Assembly (NCBI RefSeq): GCF_000328685.1
Contig: NC_019974.1
Location: forward strand, 2,099,001 to 2,163,000
DNA length: 64,000 nt
Origin: Natronococcus occultus SP4
Lineage (GTDB): Archaea > Halobacteriota > Halobacteria > Halobacteriales > Natrialbaceae
Direction of reading: 5' to 3'
Both the position numbers and the translations under genes were made by a program. The notes below the pieces were generated by a model that saw nothing but the letters and a program-made list of their open reading frames with translations, was not told the DNA's origin and did no database searches. Positions 42,744 through 53,031 of the stretch are shown one piece after another (the first letter of the stretch is position 1; every line of letters starts with the position of its first letter).

Positions 42744-44003
42744 CTAGACGCCGGTGCTGTACCGGAGGATGCCGGCAAACCCGCCGAAGGCGTTGTACAG
42801 CTGTTCGCCCTTCTCGAAGTCCGTCGAGATGAACTTCGTCTCGGTGCCGCGTTGCTCGGCGATCTCGATGAGGTGGTCGATGGCGTCCTCGCGATCCTCC
42901 TCGGTGGCCTCGATCTCGGTGCCACAGTCGCTGCAGCTGTGGTCTGGCGTCGCCTTGCGACGGTCGATCACCTCGCGGTCGGTGTTGCCACACTCCCCGC
43001 AGTCGTAGATGACGACGTCCTTCCGGAGGTCCTCGCTGATCAGCAGCCGGTCGACCGCGCCCATCATGAGGTTACGGCGGGTCTGTGCGAACCCGTACGT
43101 GGCGAGGTCGCCCGCGTTGAGCTCCTCGAAGAACTCCTCCATCTGCTTTTTGTCCTTCATCACCTCGGCGTCGGCCAGCGCGTCCTCGGCGTTGTCGACG
43201 AGGTCCGACAGCCCGGACTCGTCGGTGTAGGCGACGTCGAACTTGCCGATCACGCTGTCCTGAAGCTCGTGGTGGAGGTAGTCGCCGTCGAGGAACTCGT
43301 CTTTGGTCGGCGAGGGACCGCCGACGAGGATCCCGTCGAGTTCGTGGCGTCTGGGCACGAACAGGTCGTTTGCCATCCCGGCGACCTCCTGGTAGAAGTT
43401 GTCGATCGCCTCGAGGCGAAGCCGGGCGAACCGCTGTGCGGACTGCCCCCCTTTCCGCTGTTTGCCCGGCACCAGCGACGAGGCGGATTTGACGGCCTCG
43501 ATCCGTTTGCCCTTCAGCCAGCCGACGTTTGCCTCCCGGCGATCGAGGACGACCAGTCCGTAGAGACCCTTGTCGGCCAGCATCTCCTCGAGCGGCTCGG
43601 TAAGGAAATCGGAGTCGCAGTGGTAGCGGAAGGATTCGACGGGCTGGGGCGGACTCTCTAAGACCTTGGTGACCATCTCGGTCCGGCCGCCGCCGGAGTC
43701 GACCGCGCCCGAGAACAGCACCATCCCGTTTTCGGGCGGGTAGGTGTCGTAGTAGCGCAATCGATCCTTGATGCTCGTCAGCGCGTCCTGGACGGCCGTC
43801 CGGGTCTGTTTGGACTTGATGTTGGCCGCCTCGCTGTGTTCCTGCGTGACGTGCTGGACGACGTCGCTGACCTGGCGGTCGTCGGGAACGTAGATCGAGA
43901 CGAGCTGCGTGCCGGAGCCGTCGAAGTCCTTGAGATCCTCGATGACCTTCCGGAACTCGTACTTTTTCCGGTCGGATTGCTCCTGTTCGGCCTCCTGGCT
44001 CAT
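42744..44003 (-). CDS. prf1: Peptide chain release factor aRF1
   Basis: A 419-residue class I release factor that recognises all three stop codons. NIKS (residues 61-64) lies in the codon-reading N-domain, and the GGQ motif (185-187, KGGQSAQRF) triggers peptide release in the middle domain. The C-domain has a zinc finger (CGECGNTDREV ... CSDCGTE). The length and motifs are standard for archaeal aRF1. Its upstream neighbour argS is on the same strand, 113 bp away. Confidence 0.96.
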   Translation of the reverse strand: MSQEAEQEQSDRKKYEFRKVIEDLKDFDGSGTQLVSIYVPDDRQVSDVVQHVTQEHSEAANIKSKQTRTAVQDALTSIKDRLRYYDTYPPENGMVLFSGAVDSGGGRTEMVTKVLESPPQPVESFRYHCDSDFLTEPLEEMLADKGLYGLVVLDRREANVGWLKGKRIEAVKSASSLVPGKQRKGGQSAQRFARLRLEAIDNFYQEVAGMANDLFVPRRHELDGILVGGPSPTKDEFLDGDYLHHELQDSVIGKFDVAYTDESGLSDLVDNAEDALADAEVMKDKKQMEEFFEELNAGDLATYGFAQTRRNLMMGAVDRLLISEDLRKDVVIYDCGECGNTDREVIDRRKATPDHSCSDCGTEIEATEEDREDAIDHLIEIAEQRGTETKFISTDFEKGEQLYNAFGGFAGILRYSTGV

Positions 44004-44116
44004 TGGGCGTACAAAACGGTGCTGTGGCTAAGTATCCTTTGACACGCGCTACGCGCCCGTCGGTCGTTCACGCACTCCGGACTCGACGAGAGATCGCGGG
44101 AGCCCGGCGTCTCCCC

Positions 44117-45907
44117 CTACATCGAGCGCGGGGCCGCGACGCCCAGGATCGAGAGGGCGTTCGCGACCGTGTGCTTCGAGGCCGCAACGAGGGCGAGTCG
44201 GGCCTCCCGGACCTCGGCGTCGACGTCGTCCGCGAGGACGGGACACTCCCGGTAGAAGGCGTTGAACCGGTCGGCGAACTCGCGGGTGTAGGTGGCGATC
44301 TGGTGGGGCTCTAAGTCGTCTGCCGCCTCGTCGACGACCGCCGGGAACCGGGCGATCGTCTCGAGCAGCTCCCGCTCCTCGGGCGCCCCGAGCAGGTCGG
44401 CGTCGGCCGCGTCCTCGAGGTCGAGCTCCTGGTCGGCAAGCGCCGTCTCGGGGTCGAGTCCTGCTTCTTCCAGAATACCACAGCAGCGCGCGTGGACGTA
44501 CTGCACGTACGGGGCGGACTGGGCCTCGAAGTCGAGCGCCTGCTCCCACTCGAAGGTGATCGCCTTCGTGGGCTGTTTCGAGACGATGTCGTACCGGACC
44601 GCGCCGATGCCGACCTGGTGGGCGATGCGTTCGATATCGTCGTCGTCCAGGTCGTCGTCGCGGATGCGGTCGTCCAGCCGATCCTCGACCTCCTCGCGGG
44701 CGCGGTCGATCGCCTCGTCGAGCAGGTCGTCCAGATCGACGCCGGTTCCGCGTCGCGTCGACATCTTCCCCTCCGGGAGGTTGACGTAGGAGTACAGCAC
44801 CTGCTGGAGGGGGTCGGTGTCGTTGCCCAGCAACTCGAGTGTCGTCCGGAGCTGGCGGGCCTGGAGCTTGTGGTCCTCACCTAACACCGTCACCGCGTTA
44901 TCGTACTCCTCGAACTTCCACTCGTGGTGGGCCAGATCCCGCGTGGGGTACAGCGAGGTGTCGTCGGCCCGCAGGAAGACGAGGTTCTTCTCGATCCCGT
45001 GGGCGTCGAGCTCGAGCTGCCAGGCGTCGTCCTCGTAGACGGCTTCGTCGAGCTCCTTGAGCCGCGCGACGAGCTCGTCGGTGTCGCCGTTGCGCATGAA
45101 CCGCGTCTCCTTGACGAACTCGTCGAACTCCGCGGGCAGGCGAGCCAGACACTCCTTCATCCCGCCCAGCACCTGGTCGACGACCTCGCTGACCCGCTCG
45201 TAGGCCTCGTCGTCGCCGTTCTCGAGCCCCTGCATGATCGACTCGATCTCGGCTTCGGCGTCGGCGACCTCGTCCTCGGGAGCGTTCTCGAGGACGGCGT
45301 TGCCCTTCCGGTAGTAGCGCACGAGGTCGTACTCCGGGCGATCCCGTTCGGGCTCGCTCTCCAAGTCCGACTCGTCGAACGTTTCGTAGGCCCAGGTGAA
45401 GACGGCCATCTGTCGGCCCGCGTCGTTGACGTAGTAGTGGCGGTCGACGTCGTAGCCGGCGTAGTCGAGCAGGTTCGCGACCGCGTCGCCGATGATCGGG
45501 TTCCGGGCGCGACCGACGTGGACCGGTCCCGTCGGGTTCGCGCTCGTGTGTTCGACGACGACGCTCTCCTCGCGGTCCTCGAGCGCGCCGTAGTCGGCGG
45601 CCGTCGCGCTCTCGAGAGTCGTCTCGAGGTAGGCCTCGCTGGGCAGGAAGTTGAGATACGGGCCCTGGGTCTCGATCGCCGCGACGTGGGTCAGCTCGTC
45701 GGCGTCGAGCTCCGCCGCGATCTCGTCGGCGACCTGCGGCGGCGGGGCCTCGGCCTCGCCGGCCAGCCGGAAGGCGACGCTCGAGGCGAGGACGCTGTCG
45801 ACGTCGTCGGGGGGCTCTTCGAGCCCGAGGTCGTCGGTCGGATACCCAAGCGCCGAGAGCGCCGTCTCGAGGGCGCTCTCGACCTCCGCGCGTAGGGAGA
45901 GGAACAT
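44117..45907 (-). CDS. argS: Arginyl-tRNA synthetase
   Basis: A 596-residue class I synthetase charging tRNA-Arg. The N-terminal tRNA-recognition domain (about 1-110) precedes the HIGH-type motif in [20 protein letters not shown]. The KMSK-type motif is KMSTRRGT near residue 383. The C-terminal DALR anticodon domain (about 475-596) ends with [13 protein letters not shown]. The start at 45907 gives a complete N-domain ([10 protein letters not shown]). Confidence 0.96.
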   Translation of the reverse strand: MFLSLRAEVESALETALSALGYPTDDLGLEEPPDDVDSVLASSVAFRLAGEAEAPPPQVADEIAAELDADELTHVAAIETQGPYLNFLPSEAYLETTLESATAADYGALEDREESVVVEHTSANPTGPVHVGRARNPIIGDAVANLLDYAGYDVDRHYYVNDAGRQMAVFTWAYETFDESDLESEPERDRPEYDLVRYYRKGNAVLENAPEDEVADAEAEIESIMQGLENGDDEAYERVSEVVDQVLGGMKECLARLPAEFDEFVKETRFMRNGDTDELVARLKELDEAVYEDDAWQLELDAHGIEKNLVFLRADDTSLYPTRDLAHHEWKFEEYDNAVTVLGEDHKLQARQLRTTLELLGNDTDPLQQVLYSYVNLPEGKMSTRRGTGVDLDDLLDEAIDRAREEVEDRLDDRIRDDDLDDDDIERIAHQVGIGAVRYDIVSKQPTKAITFEWEQALDFEAQSAPYVQYVHARCCGILEEAGLDPETALADQELDLEDAADADLLGAPEERELLETIARFPAVVDEAADDLEPHQIATYTREFADRFNAFYRECPVLADDVDAEVREARLALVAASKHTVANALSILGVAAPRSM

Positions 45908-46050
45908 ACCCGCCCGTATTCAGGGGGGAAGTAAAGGAATGTCGGGTTTCGTTCCGGCTCTGTTCGTCGGCCCACAGTCGGGCGATCTCCGCTCGAGCCC
46001 TGAAATCGACGGCCGCAGCGTCAACCGTGGCCGTGGCTTCCGGCGAGTGC

Positions 46051-46311
46051 ATGACGACGCTAACCGAAGGCGACGAGGCCGAAACGGACGTATCGAACGC
46101 GATCGAGGACACCCCGATGTCGTCCGGGGATCCCGTGTCGGTGATGGCCGCGCTGTCGGTTGCGTACTCGTGGTACCTGTTCTACCTCAAAGAGGACAAG
46201 GTCGCCGGTCTGTTCGTCGGCCTCTGGGCGCCGACGCTGCTGGGCGCCGCGTCGTACTTCCAGCAGAAGGAGCTGTACGCGAAGCTCGAGGACGGACTCA
46301 CCTTCGCGTAA
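46051..46311 (+). CDS. Small membrane protein of unknown function
   Basis: An 86-residue frame. The part from about residue 23 (MSSGDPVSVMAALSVAYSWY) has two hydrophobic helices joined by FYLKEDKVAGLFVGLW, a pattern I associate with a small conserved haloarchaeal membrane protein. The true start may be the second Met at 46117, because the first 22 residues are polar and variable. It is divergent from argS and convergent with the thrC remnant. Confidence 0.65.
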   Translation: MTTLTEGDEAETDVSNAIEDTPMSSGDPVSVMAALSVAYSWYLFYLKEDKVAGLFVGLWAPTLLGAASYFQQKELYAKLEDGLTFA

Positions 46312-46356
46312 CGGTCGGCTCGAGACGCGAGAACAACCCCGGCAACTACGCAGTTC

Positions 46357-47497
46357 TCACTCGATTTTCAGCCCGCTCCCGGTCAGCGGGACGACGACGT
46401 CCGCACCAGCGTCCAGCACGCCCGCCTCGCGGTACCGCTCCAGGGCCGCCGGCGCGACCGCGCAGGTCGGCTCGATGTAGAATCCGTCGCGGTGGAGCCG
46501 CCCGAGGGCGTCCTCGATCCGATCGGGCTCGAGGGCGAGGACGTCGCCGTCGGTTTGTGTGATCGCTTCGCGGATCTCCTCGAAGCGGGCGGGCTCGGCG
46601 ATCCGGATCCCGTCGGCGACGGACGTCCCGTCGTCCGGCTGGAGCGTAGACTCGTCGCCGACGGCGTCGGCGATCGGTGCACAGCCCGCCTCCTGGGCGC
46701 CAAGCAATCGCGGCGGCTCGTCGATAATGCCGGCCTCGGACAGCAGCGAGAACCCCCGGTAGGCGCCCAGAAACAGGGTGCCGTGGCCGACCGGGAGCAC
46801 GACGGCGTCTGGCGCCGTCCACCCGCGCTGGGCCGCGATCTCGAAGGCGAAGGTCATCGTCCCCGCGTAGAAGGCGGGGTTCCAGGCGTGGCTGGCGTAC
46901 CAGCCCTCGCCAGGCTGGCGGGTGGCGAGTTCCGCCTCAGCGCCCCCGTTCCCGCCCTCGACGGCCTCGATACAGGCGTCGGTGACGGCCTGCCGAGTGC
47001 CCTCGATCCGAACCGGTCGAGCCCCGGTTCGCTCGATTGCCCCCAGCTTCGCCGGCTTGACGTCCGCCGGAACGTAGATCTCTGCGTCGATCCCCGCCCG
47101 GGCTGCGTACGTTGCGATCGCGGCCCCGGCGTTGCCCGAGGAGTCCTCGAGGACGCGCTCGACGCCCAGCCTCGGCCGCCCGGGAGAGGGTCGTCGTCGC
47201 GCCCCGATCCTTGAACGATCCGGTCGGGAAGACGTACTCGAGTTTGAACGCGGCGTCCCAGCCGGGGGCCTCGACCAGCGGGGTAAAGCCCTCGCCGAGC
47301 GAGACCCGCTTCTCGAGGGGAAGCCACGGTGCGAACGTCCAGAGTCCGCGGCCGGGCTCGAGTTCCAGCGCGCCCGGATCGTCGGGGAGCGGACGGTCGG
47401 CGAACTCGAGGGGAGCGCCGCACGGACAGCGCCACGGCTCGTCGGGACCGGCAGCGTAGACGGCGCCGCAGTCGGGGCAGGCGAGATCGGCGGCCAT
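46357..47497 (-). pseudogene. thrC: Threonine synthase-like gene broken by a +1 frameshift
   Basis: The N-terminal frame (start 47497) has a zinc ribbon (CPDCG, CPCG) and the PLP lysine Lys96 in PTGSFKDRGATTTLSRA. After RAAEAG it runs into arginine-rich nonsense. Removing one G from the GGG at 47165-47167 (CCC on the plus strand) restores VERVLEDSSGNAGAAIATYA and a continuous frame to the stop at 46357, ending PLTGSGLKIE. The repaired protein is about 379 residues, standard for haloarchaeal threonine synthase, which makes threonine from phosphohomoserine. It overlaps the AstE-like stop by 1 nt. A homopolymer-type error in the assembly is an alternative to true loss. Confidence 0.85.
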
Positions 47498-48456
47498 CAG
47501 TACTCGTCGATGTCAGTCGCGACCGAGCAGACGTACTCCCCGGTCGCGACCTGCGGGAGCCGACGGCTCCGCCAGAGGATTCCGTCGCTGTCGGCGGTCA
47601 CTGTCTGCTTGGGCTCGCCGAAGGGCGTCGTCACGGTAAACAGCGTCTCGCCTGCGCTCACCCGGTCGCCGAGGTCGGGCTTGAGGTCGACGAGCCCGCC
47701 GGCGGGCGCGCCGAACTGTTCGAACCCCTTCGCGCGGGTCTGGGGATCGGGATCGCGCTGGCCCTCGAGGAAGTCGTAGTAGCGAAGCACGTTGAACACG
47801 CCCTCGACGCCCTTCCGAACGCTCGTCTCGTCCCAGCCGACGGCGCCGCCGAGTTCGGGATCGACGGTCGGAATCCCCTCGTCGGGCGCCGCGCGGGCGA
47901 GCTGGCCGTCAGGACCCTTCTGGTCGAGGATGTAGCCACAGCCGAAGACCTTCGCCAGTTCGAGACACTCGCCGTGGAGGCGGTGGCGGGTGCCACAGCG
48001 AACCCGGACCTCGTCGATCATCCGGCTGGTCGACCCCTGGTGAAGATCGAGGATGAGGTCGGCGCGGGTGGCCGCCTCGAACGTTGCGGCCGCGATCCGC
48101 TCGCTCGAGGTTCCCGCCGCGTTGCCCGGGTACGCCCGGTTCATCTTCGTGTCGTCGATCGGATTGCGGTGTTCGGCAACCTGGAAGGCGTGGTAGTTGA
48201 CGATGCCGACGATCAGGATCGTGCCGCTGAGTTCGGCCGGATCGAGCTGCGGGACGACGCGTCGAACGACGCCGACGCCGTTGAGCTCGTCGCCGTCGCT
48301 TACCGCCTGCATGTAGAGAGTTTTGCCCGACTTCGCACCGTTTACCACGGCGACGGGGAGGCCGAACGGGCTCCCGTCTCGAGTCTCGCCGACCTCGAGA
48401 CGACCCGTATCGATCTCGCCGGGGTCCGCGCTCGCCGTTCCGAGCGTCGTTGTCAT
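47497..48456 (-). CDS. Succinylglutamate desuccinylase/aspartoacylase-family protein
   Basis: A 319-residue metallo-deacylase-like protein. The zinc-site region is conserved: VGIVNYHAFQVAEHRNPID, TKMNRAYPG with the family Arg, and LILDLHQGST with the second His. The C-terminal lobe (GLVDLKPDLGDRVSAGETLF) has the biotinyl-like fold common in this family. It probably removes an acyl group from an amino acid or ectoine-type solute. Translation is coupled to the downstream threonine synthase remnant (TGATG overlap), suggesting amino-acid metabolism. Confidence 0.88.
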   Translation of the reverse strand: MTTTLGTASADPGEIDTGRLEVGETRDGSPFGLPVAVVNGAKSGKTLYMQAVSDGDELNGVGVVRRVVPQLDPAELSGTILIVGIVNYHAFQVAEHRNPIDDTKMNRAYPGNAAGTSSERIAAATFEAATRADLILDLHQGSTSRMIDEVRVRCGTRHRLHGECLELAKVFGCGYILDQKGPDGQLARAAPDEGIPTVDPELGGAVGWDETSVRKGVEGVFNVLRYYDFLEGQRDPDPQTRAKGFEQFGAPAGGLVDLKPDLGDRVSAGETLFTVTTPFGEPKQTVTADSDGILWRSRRLPQVATGEYVCSVATDIDEY

Positions 48457-48606
48457 GTGTTCTGAGGTTGAACCCGTCAGCCTTTATTGATTCGGTTAGA
48501 TCCCGCCGGGAGCGGGCCGATCGCCGGCCGAGGTGGCGACTCCGAGGACACCGAAGTCGGCAGTCGCCGTGGAAGCTTTTTCCCCGACGGCGTCGGAAAC
48601 CCTCGC

Positions 48607-49770
48607 GTGAACCGACGTACGATCCTCGCCACCGCCGGCGGCGCGCTCTCGGCGACCGTCGCCGGCTGTGCCGGCGTGCTCGACGAGTCCGGCGACGACG
48701 ACCTCGCGGTCGAGGAGGTCGCCGCCGGCTTCGAACACCCCTGGAGCCTCTCGGTCGTCCCGGACGACGGTCGGTTGCTCGTGACCGAACGGGAGGGCGC
48801 CCTCTCCGTCCTCGATCCGGACGACGGCGACGTCGAGGACGTCGACGGCGCCCCGGACGTACACGCGGAGGGACAGGGCGGACTGCTCGACGCCGCTTTC
48901 CACCCCGAGTTCCCGGACGAGCCGTGGCTCTATCTGACCTACGCGACGGCGAACGGCGACGGCGAGTCGACCACGGCGCTCGGCCGCGGCGAGCTCGATC
49001 CCGAGACCGGGAGTCTCGAGGAGTTCGAGGAGCTGTACGTCGTCGAGCCGCTCCTCGATGCGACCGACCACTACGGCTCCCGGATCGTCTTCGGCGAGGA
49101 CGGGACGGCCTACGTCACCGTCGGCGACCGGGGCTCCAAGGAGTTCGGTCCCGACCACGTCTCCCAGGACACGACCACCGCCATCGGCTCGACGCTGCGC
49201 CTCGAGCCGGACGGGTCGATCCCCGACGACAATCCCTTTCTCGACGACGAGGACGTCCTCGACGAACTCTACAGCTACGGGCATCGCAACGCTCAGGGGA
49301 TGACGGTCCACCCCGAGACGGGCGAGCTCTGGCAGTCCGAACACGGCGAGGAGGACGGCGACATGCTCCGGATCGTCGAGGAGGGCGCCGATCACGGCTG
49401 GCCGATCGCACACTACGGCTGCGAGTACGGAACCGACGAGCCGGTCGGCGACGAGTTCGACGATCGCGACGACGTCGTCGATCCGGTCTACTACTGGGAG
49501 TGCAACAGCGGCGGGTTCCCGCCCGCGGGGATGACGTTCTCCGAGGGCGACGCCGTCGAGGAGTGGGAGGGCGACCTGTTCGTCGGGAACCTCGCCGGGG
49601 AGTACCTGGGCCGGTTCAGCGTCGACGGCACCGACGTCGAGGAAGTCGACCCGCTGCTCGACGGCCGGGAATGGCGGATCCGGGACGTCGTGACCCACCC
49701 CGACTCGGGCGCACTGTACGTCGCCGTCGACGACGCGGACGCCCCGATCGTTCGGCTGACGCCCGAGTAG
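48607..49770 (+). CDS. PQQ-dependent sugar dehydrogenase-type lipoprotein (GSDH beta-propeller)
   Basis: A 387-residue exported protein with signal RRTILATAGGALSATVAGC (lipobox Cys). The beta-propeller has soluble aldose/sorbosone dehydrogenase marks: FEHPWSLSVVPDDGRLLVTE, GEGGL-like AEGQGGLLDAAFHPEF, a DHYGSRIVFGEDGTAYVTVG blade, YSYGHRNAQGMTVHP with the catalytic His region, and WQSEHGEEDGDML. It would oxidise sugars outside the cell, feeding electrons to the membrane. PQQ synthesis genes are not in the window and the cofactor is inferred. The start is the GTG at 48607, which puts the twin arginine at residues 3-4. Confidence 0.88.
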   Translation: MNRRTILATAGGALSATVAGCAGVLDESGDDDLAVEEVAAGFEHPWSLSVVPDDGRLLVTEREGALSVLDPDDGDVEDVDGAPDVHAEGQGGLLDAAFHPEFPDEPWLYLTYATANGDGESTTALGRGELDPETGSLEEFEELYVVEPLLDATDHYGSRIVFGEDGTAYVTVGDRGSKEFGPDHVSQDTTTAIGSTLRLEPDGSIPDDNPFLDDEDVLDELYSYGHRNAQGMTVHPETGELWQSEHGEEDGDMLRIVEEGADHGWPIAHYGCEYGTDEPVGDEFDDRDDVVDPVYYWECNSGGFPPAGMTFSEGDAVEEWEGDLFVGNLAGEYLGRFSVDGTDVEEVDPLLDGREWRIRDVVTHPDSGALYVAVDDADAPIVRLTPE

Positions 49771-49789
49771 GTCCCGCCGTCCTCGGATC

Positions 49790-51313
49790 TCAGAGGAAGA
49801 GTTCGTAGTAGTACGGGCTGACGAACCCCTCGATGAACGCCGCGACGGCCAGGACGATCCCCAGGCCGATGACGACCCAGAACGCCCGCTCGAGAGCCTC
49901 GACGACGTCGCGTCGGCTCGCGCGTCCCCTGAACGCCCGCCAACCGACGACGCCGAGCCAGAGCCCCAGCGCGCTGGCGACGAAGATCGCAGGCACCTCG
50001 AGGATCCCGTGGGGGATGACGAACGCCGCGAGTTCAGCGATCTCGACCTCGAGTCGAGCGACGGCTCCGAGCACGACGCCGTTGAACGCCAGCGAGAACA
50101 GCGCCGGAATCGCGAGCGCGAGCCCGCCGAAGGCGGTCGTGTACGCGACCGTCCAGTTGTTCCCGAAGAACTCGAGGGCGGCCGTCGGCGGGACGTGGCC
50201 CTCGAGGCGCTCGTCGATCGAGGTCTCGACGGTGCCGGCCAGCGGCTCGGCTAGCTCCCAGCCGGCCCAGAACGTGCCGACGGCCGCGACGACGACGAAC
50301 GCGTGCAGGAACGGCGTCGCCCGGACGAACGAGAACATCTCGGCCATGCCTCGTCGGAGCCCGTCAGCGAAGCGACTCCGGAACGGACGCTCCGGGGCCG
50401 ACGGCGGAGAGAGCTTCCCCTTCGGGCCGCCGTACAGCGCCGTTTTCAGCAGGTCGAGAAACGGAAAGACGAGCAGCGTCGTGAGCAGCGTTCCGAGCGA
50501 CGGCACCTCGAGAAACACGAACAGCCCCGTGAGAACCGACATCGCGACCGAGGCACCGATCGCGAGGACGTAGTAGAAGCCAGCCGCGACCGGGTGGCGC
50601 CGGAGGAAGCCAAGGGTCGCCGACAGCGAGCCGAACACGCCCGCGTCGTCGACGACGACGGCGACGGGCGCGAACGCGAACACGGCCCGGATCGCCGCGA
50701 ACGCGACGATCGCCAGGAGCAGGGCTGGCAGGAGGACGAAAACGGCTGCGGCCCCGGCCGCGGGCGCGAGAGCGGCGCCGAGCAACGCGGTGCCGACGAA
50801 AACGAGCACGCCGACGGCGAGCCAGGCAGCGATCTCGAGAACGTAGAGCCCGATAAAGCGGAGCCAGAACCGGCCTGCACCGACGAGACCGATGACGAGT
50901 CCGCGGTCGTCCCGGAGCCGGCCGTAGCAGGACGAGAGCTGTGCGGCCGAGACGGCCGCGTAGAGGGCGACTGCGAGCACGATCGATCCGAGGACGACCG
51001 CGATCGCGAGCACCTGGAGTTCGAACGGGAACAGCTGTTCTGCCAGCGGGGCGACGTTCTCGGCCCAGGCCTCGAACGCCTCCGGATCGGTCTCGGGGTC
51101 GGGCGGTTCGGGGACGCCGGTCTCGAACTCGGTGAGCGCGGCGTCTAAGCGTCCGGACAGTTCGAGATAGACGAACGCGACCGCGATCCCCAGAAACGGA
51201 AGGACGCGGACGATCGCCGGTATCGCGGCGCCGAGCAGGTAGAACGGCAGGATGTCTGCCGGTCGACGCCGAAGGACGGCGATAGCAGCAGCAACGGATT
51301 CGGAGAGGGCCAT
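49790..51313 (-). CDS. Polytopic membrane protein with a C-terminal SpoIIM domain
   Basis: A 507-residue protein. The N-terminal 290 residues form about six hydrophobic helices with a DUF4013/glycerophosphodiesterase-like membrane style (RPADILPFYLLGAAIPAIVR). The C-terminal 190 residues match the SpoIIM/YccS-like pattern: FLHAFVVVAAVGTFWAGWEL, FFGNNWTVAYTTAFGGLALA, AFVIPHGILEVPAIFVASAL. SpoIIM proteins are membrane scaffolds; in archaea they occur with MoxR/DUF58 systems, none of which is seen here. The fusion of both regions is the notable point. Confidence 0.78.
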   Translation of the reverse strand: MALSESVAAAIAVLRRRPADILPFYLLGAAIPAIVRVLPFLGIAVAFVYLELSGRLDAALTEFETGVPEPPDPETDPEAFEAWAENVAPLAEQLFPFELQVLAIAVVLGSIVLAVALYAAVSAAQLSSCYGRLRDDRGLVIGLVGAGRFWLRFIGLYVLEIAAWLAVGVLVFVGTALLGAALAPAAGAAAVFVLLPALLLAIVAFAAIRAVFAFAPVAVVVDDAGVFGSLSATLGFLRRHPVAAGFYYVLAIGASVAMSVLTGLFVFLEVPSLGTLLTTLLVFPFLDLLKTALYGGPKGKLSPPSAPERPFRSRFADGLRRGMAEMFSFVRATPFLHAFVVVAAVGTFWAGWELAEPLAGTVETSIDERLEGHVPPTAALEFFGNNWTVAYTTAFGGLALAIPALFSLAFNGVVLGAVARLEVEIAELAAFVIPHGILEVPAIFVASALGLWLGVVGWRAFRGRASRRDVVEALERAFWVVIGLGIVLAVAAFIEGFVSPYYYELFL

Positions 51314-51378
51314 ACCGACGGTTCGGTCTTCCCCGGGTTAAAATCGATTGAATGTTCAGCCGAGAACGAACGCGACTC

Positions 51379-53031
51379 TCACTCGTCGGTCGGTTTTCCG
51401 CCGTCCGTGGCGACGTCTTCCGCGGACTGCATCGTCTCCATCGGTTCGGGGCTGTGACACTGGCGAACGAGACGTTTGACGTCCTCGGGTGGTTCCTCGG
51501 TGAACATCGAGACGACGATGATCGTGAGCATGACAGCCGGGACGCCGACGAGCGACGACGACGTCGCGGGAACGATCACCGCAAACGTCGGAAAGATCGC
51601 CTCCCCGGAGAGCGCGGCGACGTACTGCGGGAGGATCTCGTTGAGGATCGACCCGAAGCCGAAGAAGAGGCCGACGAACATGCCGGCGATCGCGCCCTCC
51701 CGAGTGGCGTCTTCCCACCAGAGTCCGAGGAAGAACACCGGGAACAGCACGGTCCCTGCGAGCGCGAAGGACATCCCGACGACCTCGGCGATGAGTGCGG
51801 GCGGGTTGAGCGCCAGGTACGTAACGACGACACCCAGCACGAGGATCGTCGACCGACCGACGAGCAGCTGTTCGCGCGCGGTCGCGTCCTCCTTGTAGAG
51901 ATTCGTGTAGATGTCGTGTGCCGCGGCGGACGACGCGGAAATGAACAGGCCGGCGGTCGTCGCCAGTCCGGCCGCGATCGCGCCGGCAGCGACGATACCG
52001 ACGAGCCACTCCGGAAGATCAGCGAGGTACGCGGTCAGTACAACGAGCGTGTCGGACTCCGTCCCGGTCATCTCGGTGTACTCGCCGACGTTGTCCTGGT
52101 ACAGCAACGAGCCGAACGCGGCGTACGCCGTCGTTCCCAGGAACAACAGCAGGGTAAAGAGCAGCCCCCAGACGGTCGCCCAGCGGGCATTGCGCTCGTT
52201 GTCGGCGGTGTAGAACCGGACGAGCACGTGGGGCAGACCGCAGGTCCCTGCGATCAGGCTGACACAGAGCGCGATCCAGTGGTAGTACCCGGCGTCCTGG
52301 AACGGTTCGGTGTACTGGCGCTCGATCTCGGCCATCGCGGTCGCCTGTTCGCCGTACTCGACGAACGGCACGACCGTCGACCATCCCTGCGTCCAGCCGG
52401 TCGCGTACAGTCCGAGGAGGAACGCACCGATGAGGATGACGTACTGCAGTGCCATGTTCTTGGTCGCACCGAGCATCCCCGAGAGCGCGACGTACCCGAT
52501 CGTGATCGCCATCAGCAGAATCACGCCGACCTCGTAGGAGACGCCGAAGATGTACTGGGCCATCAGGCCGAGCCCGTTTCCTTGCGCGATGATGTAGACG
52601 AACGCGATCAGCAGGGTCGTCGACGCCGCGATCGCACGGCCGAGATCGGAGTAGTACCGATCGCCGACGAAGTCGGGGGCGGTGAACTTCCCGAACCGGC
52701 GAAACTGCGCGGCCAGAAAGATAAGTAGGATGAAATAACCGGCCGTCCAGCCGACGACGTACGCCAGCCCGAAGTAGCCAAGCAGCGCGACCGTCGAGGC
52801 AACTCCGAGGTAGGCGGCGACGCTCATCCAGTTCGCCGCGATCGCCATCCCGTTCTCGATCGCCCCGATCGAACGGCCGGCGACCCACATATCGTCGACC
52901 GCCGCGACGCGGAAGAACCAGCCGACGCCGAGAAACAGCGCCAGCATCACCGTGAGCGTCAGCGCCGGGACGAGCTTGAAACCGCCGTCGAAGAGACCGG
53001 TGTTGATCTCGAGAACCGCCGCTTCGATCAC
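51379..53031 (-). CDS. Sodium:solute symporter (SSS family, large subunit)
   Basis: A 550-residue transporter with 13 predicted helices. SSS marks include WVAGRSIGAIENGMAIAANW, and the region GLATTAGLFISASSAAAHD (sodium-site Ser/Ser). It belongs to the branch that pairs with a DUF4212 small subunit, known to include acetate or other monocarboxylate carriers. The gene overlaps the DUF4212 stop by 4 nt (ATGA), so both subunits are co-translated. Confidence 0.92.
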   Translation of the reverse strand: MIEAAVLEINTGLFDGGFKLVPALTLTVMLALFLGVGWFFRVAAVDDMWVAGRSIGAIENGMAIAANWMSVAAYLGVASTVALLGYFGLAYVVGWTAGYFILLIFLAAQFRRFGKFTAPDFVGDRYYSDLGRAIAASTTLLIAFVYIIAQGNGLGLMAQYIFGVSYEVGVILLMAITIGYVALSGMLGATKNMALQYVILIGAFLLGLYATGWTQGWSTVVPFVEYGEQATAMAEIERQYTEPFQDAGYYHWIALCVSLIAGTCGLPHVLVRFYTADNERNARWATVWGLLFTLLLFLGTTAYAAFGSLLYQDNVGEYTEMTGTESDTLVVLTAYLADLPEWLVGIVAAGAIAAGLATTAGLFISASSAAAHDIYTNLYKEDATAREQLLVGRSTILVLGVVVTYLALNPPALIAEVVGMSFALAGTVLFPVFFLGLWWEDATREGAIAGMFVGLFFGFGSILNEILPQYVAALSGEAIFPTFAVIVPATSSSLVGVPAVMLTIIVVSMFTEEPPEDVKRLVRQCHSPEPMETMQSAEDVATDGGKPTDE

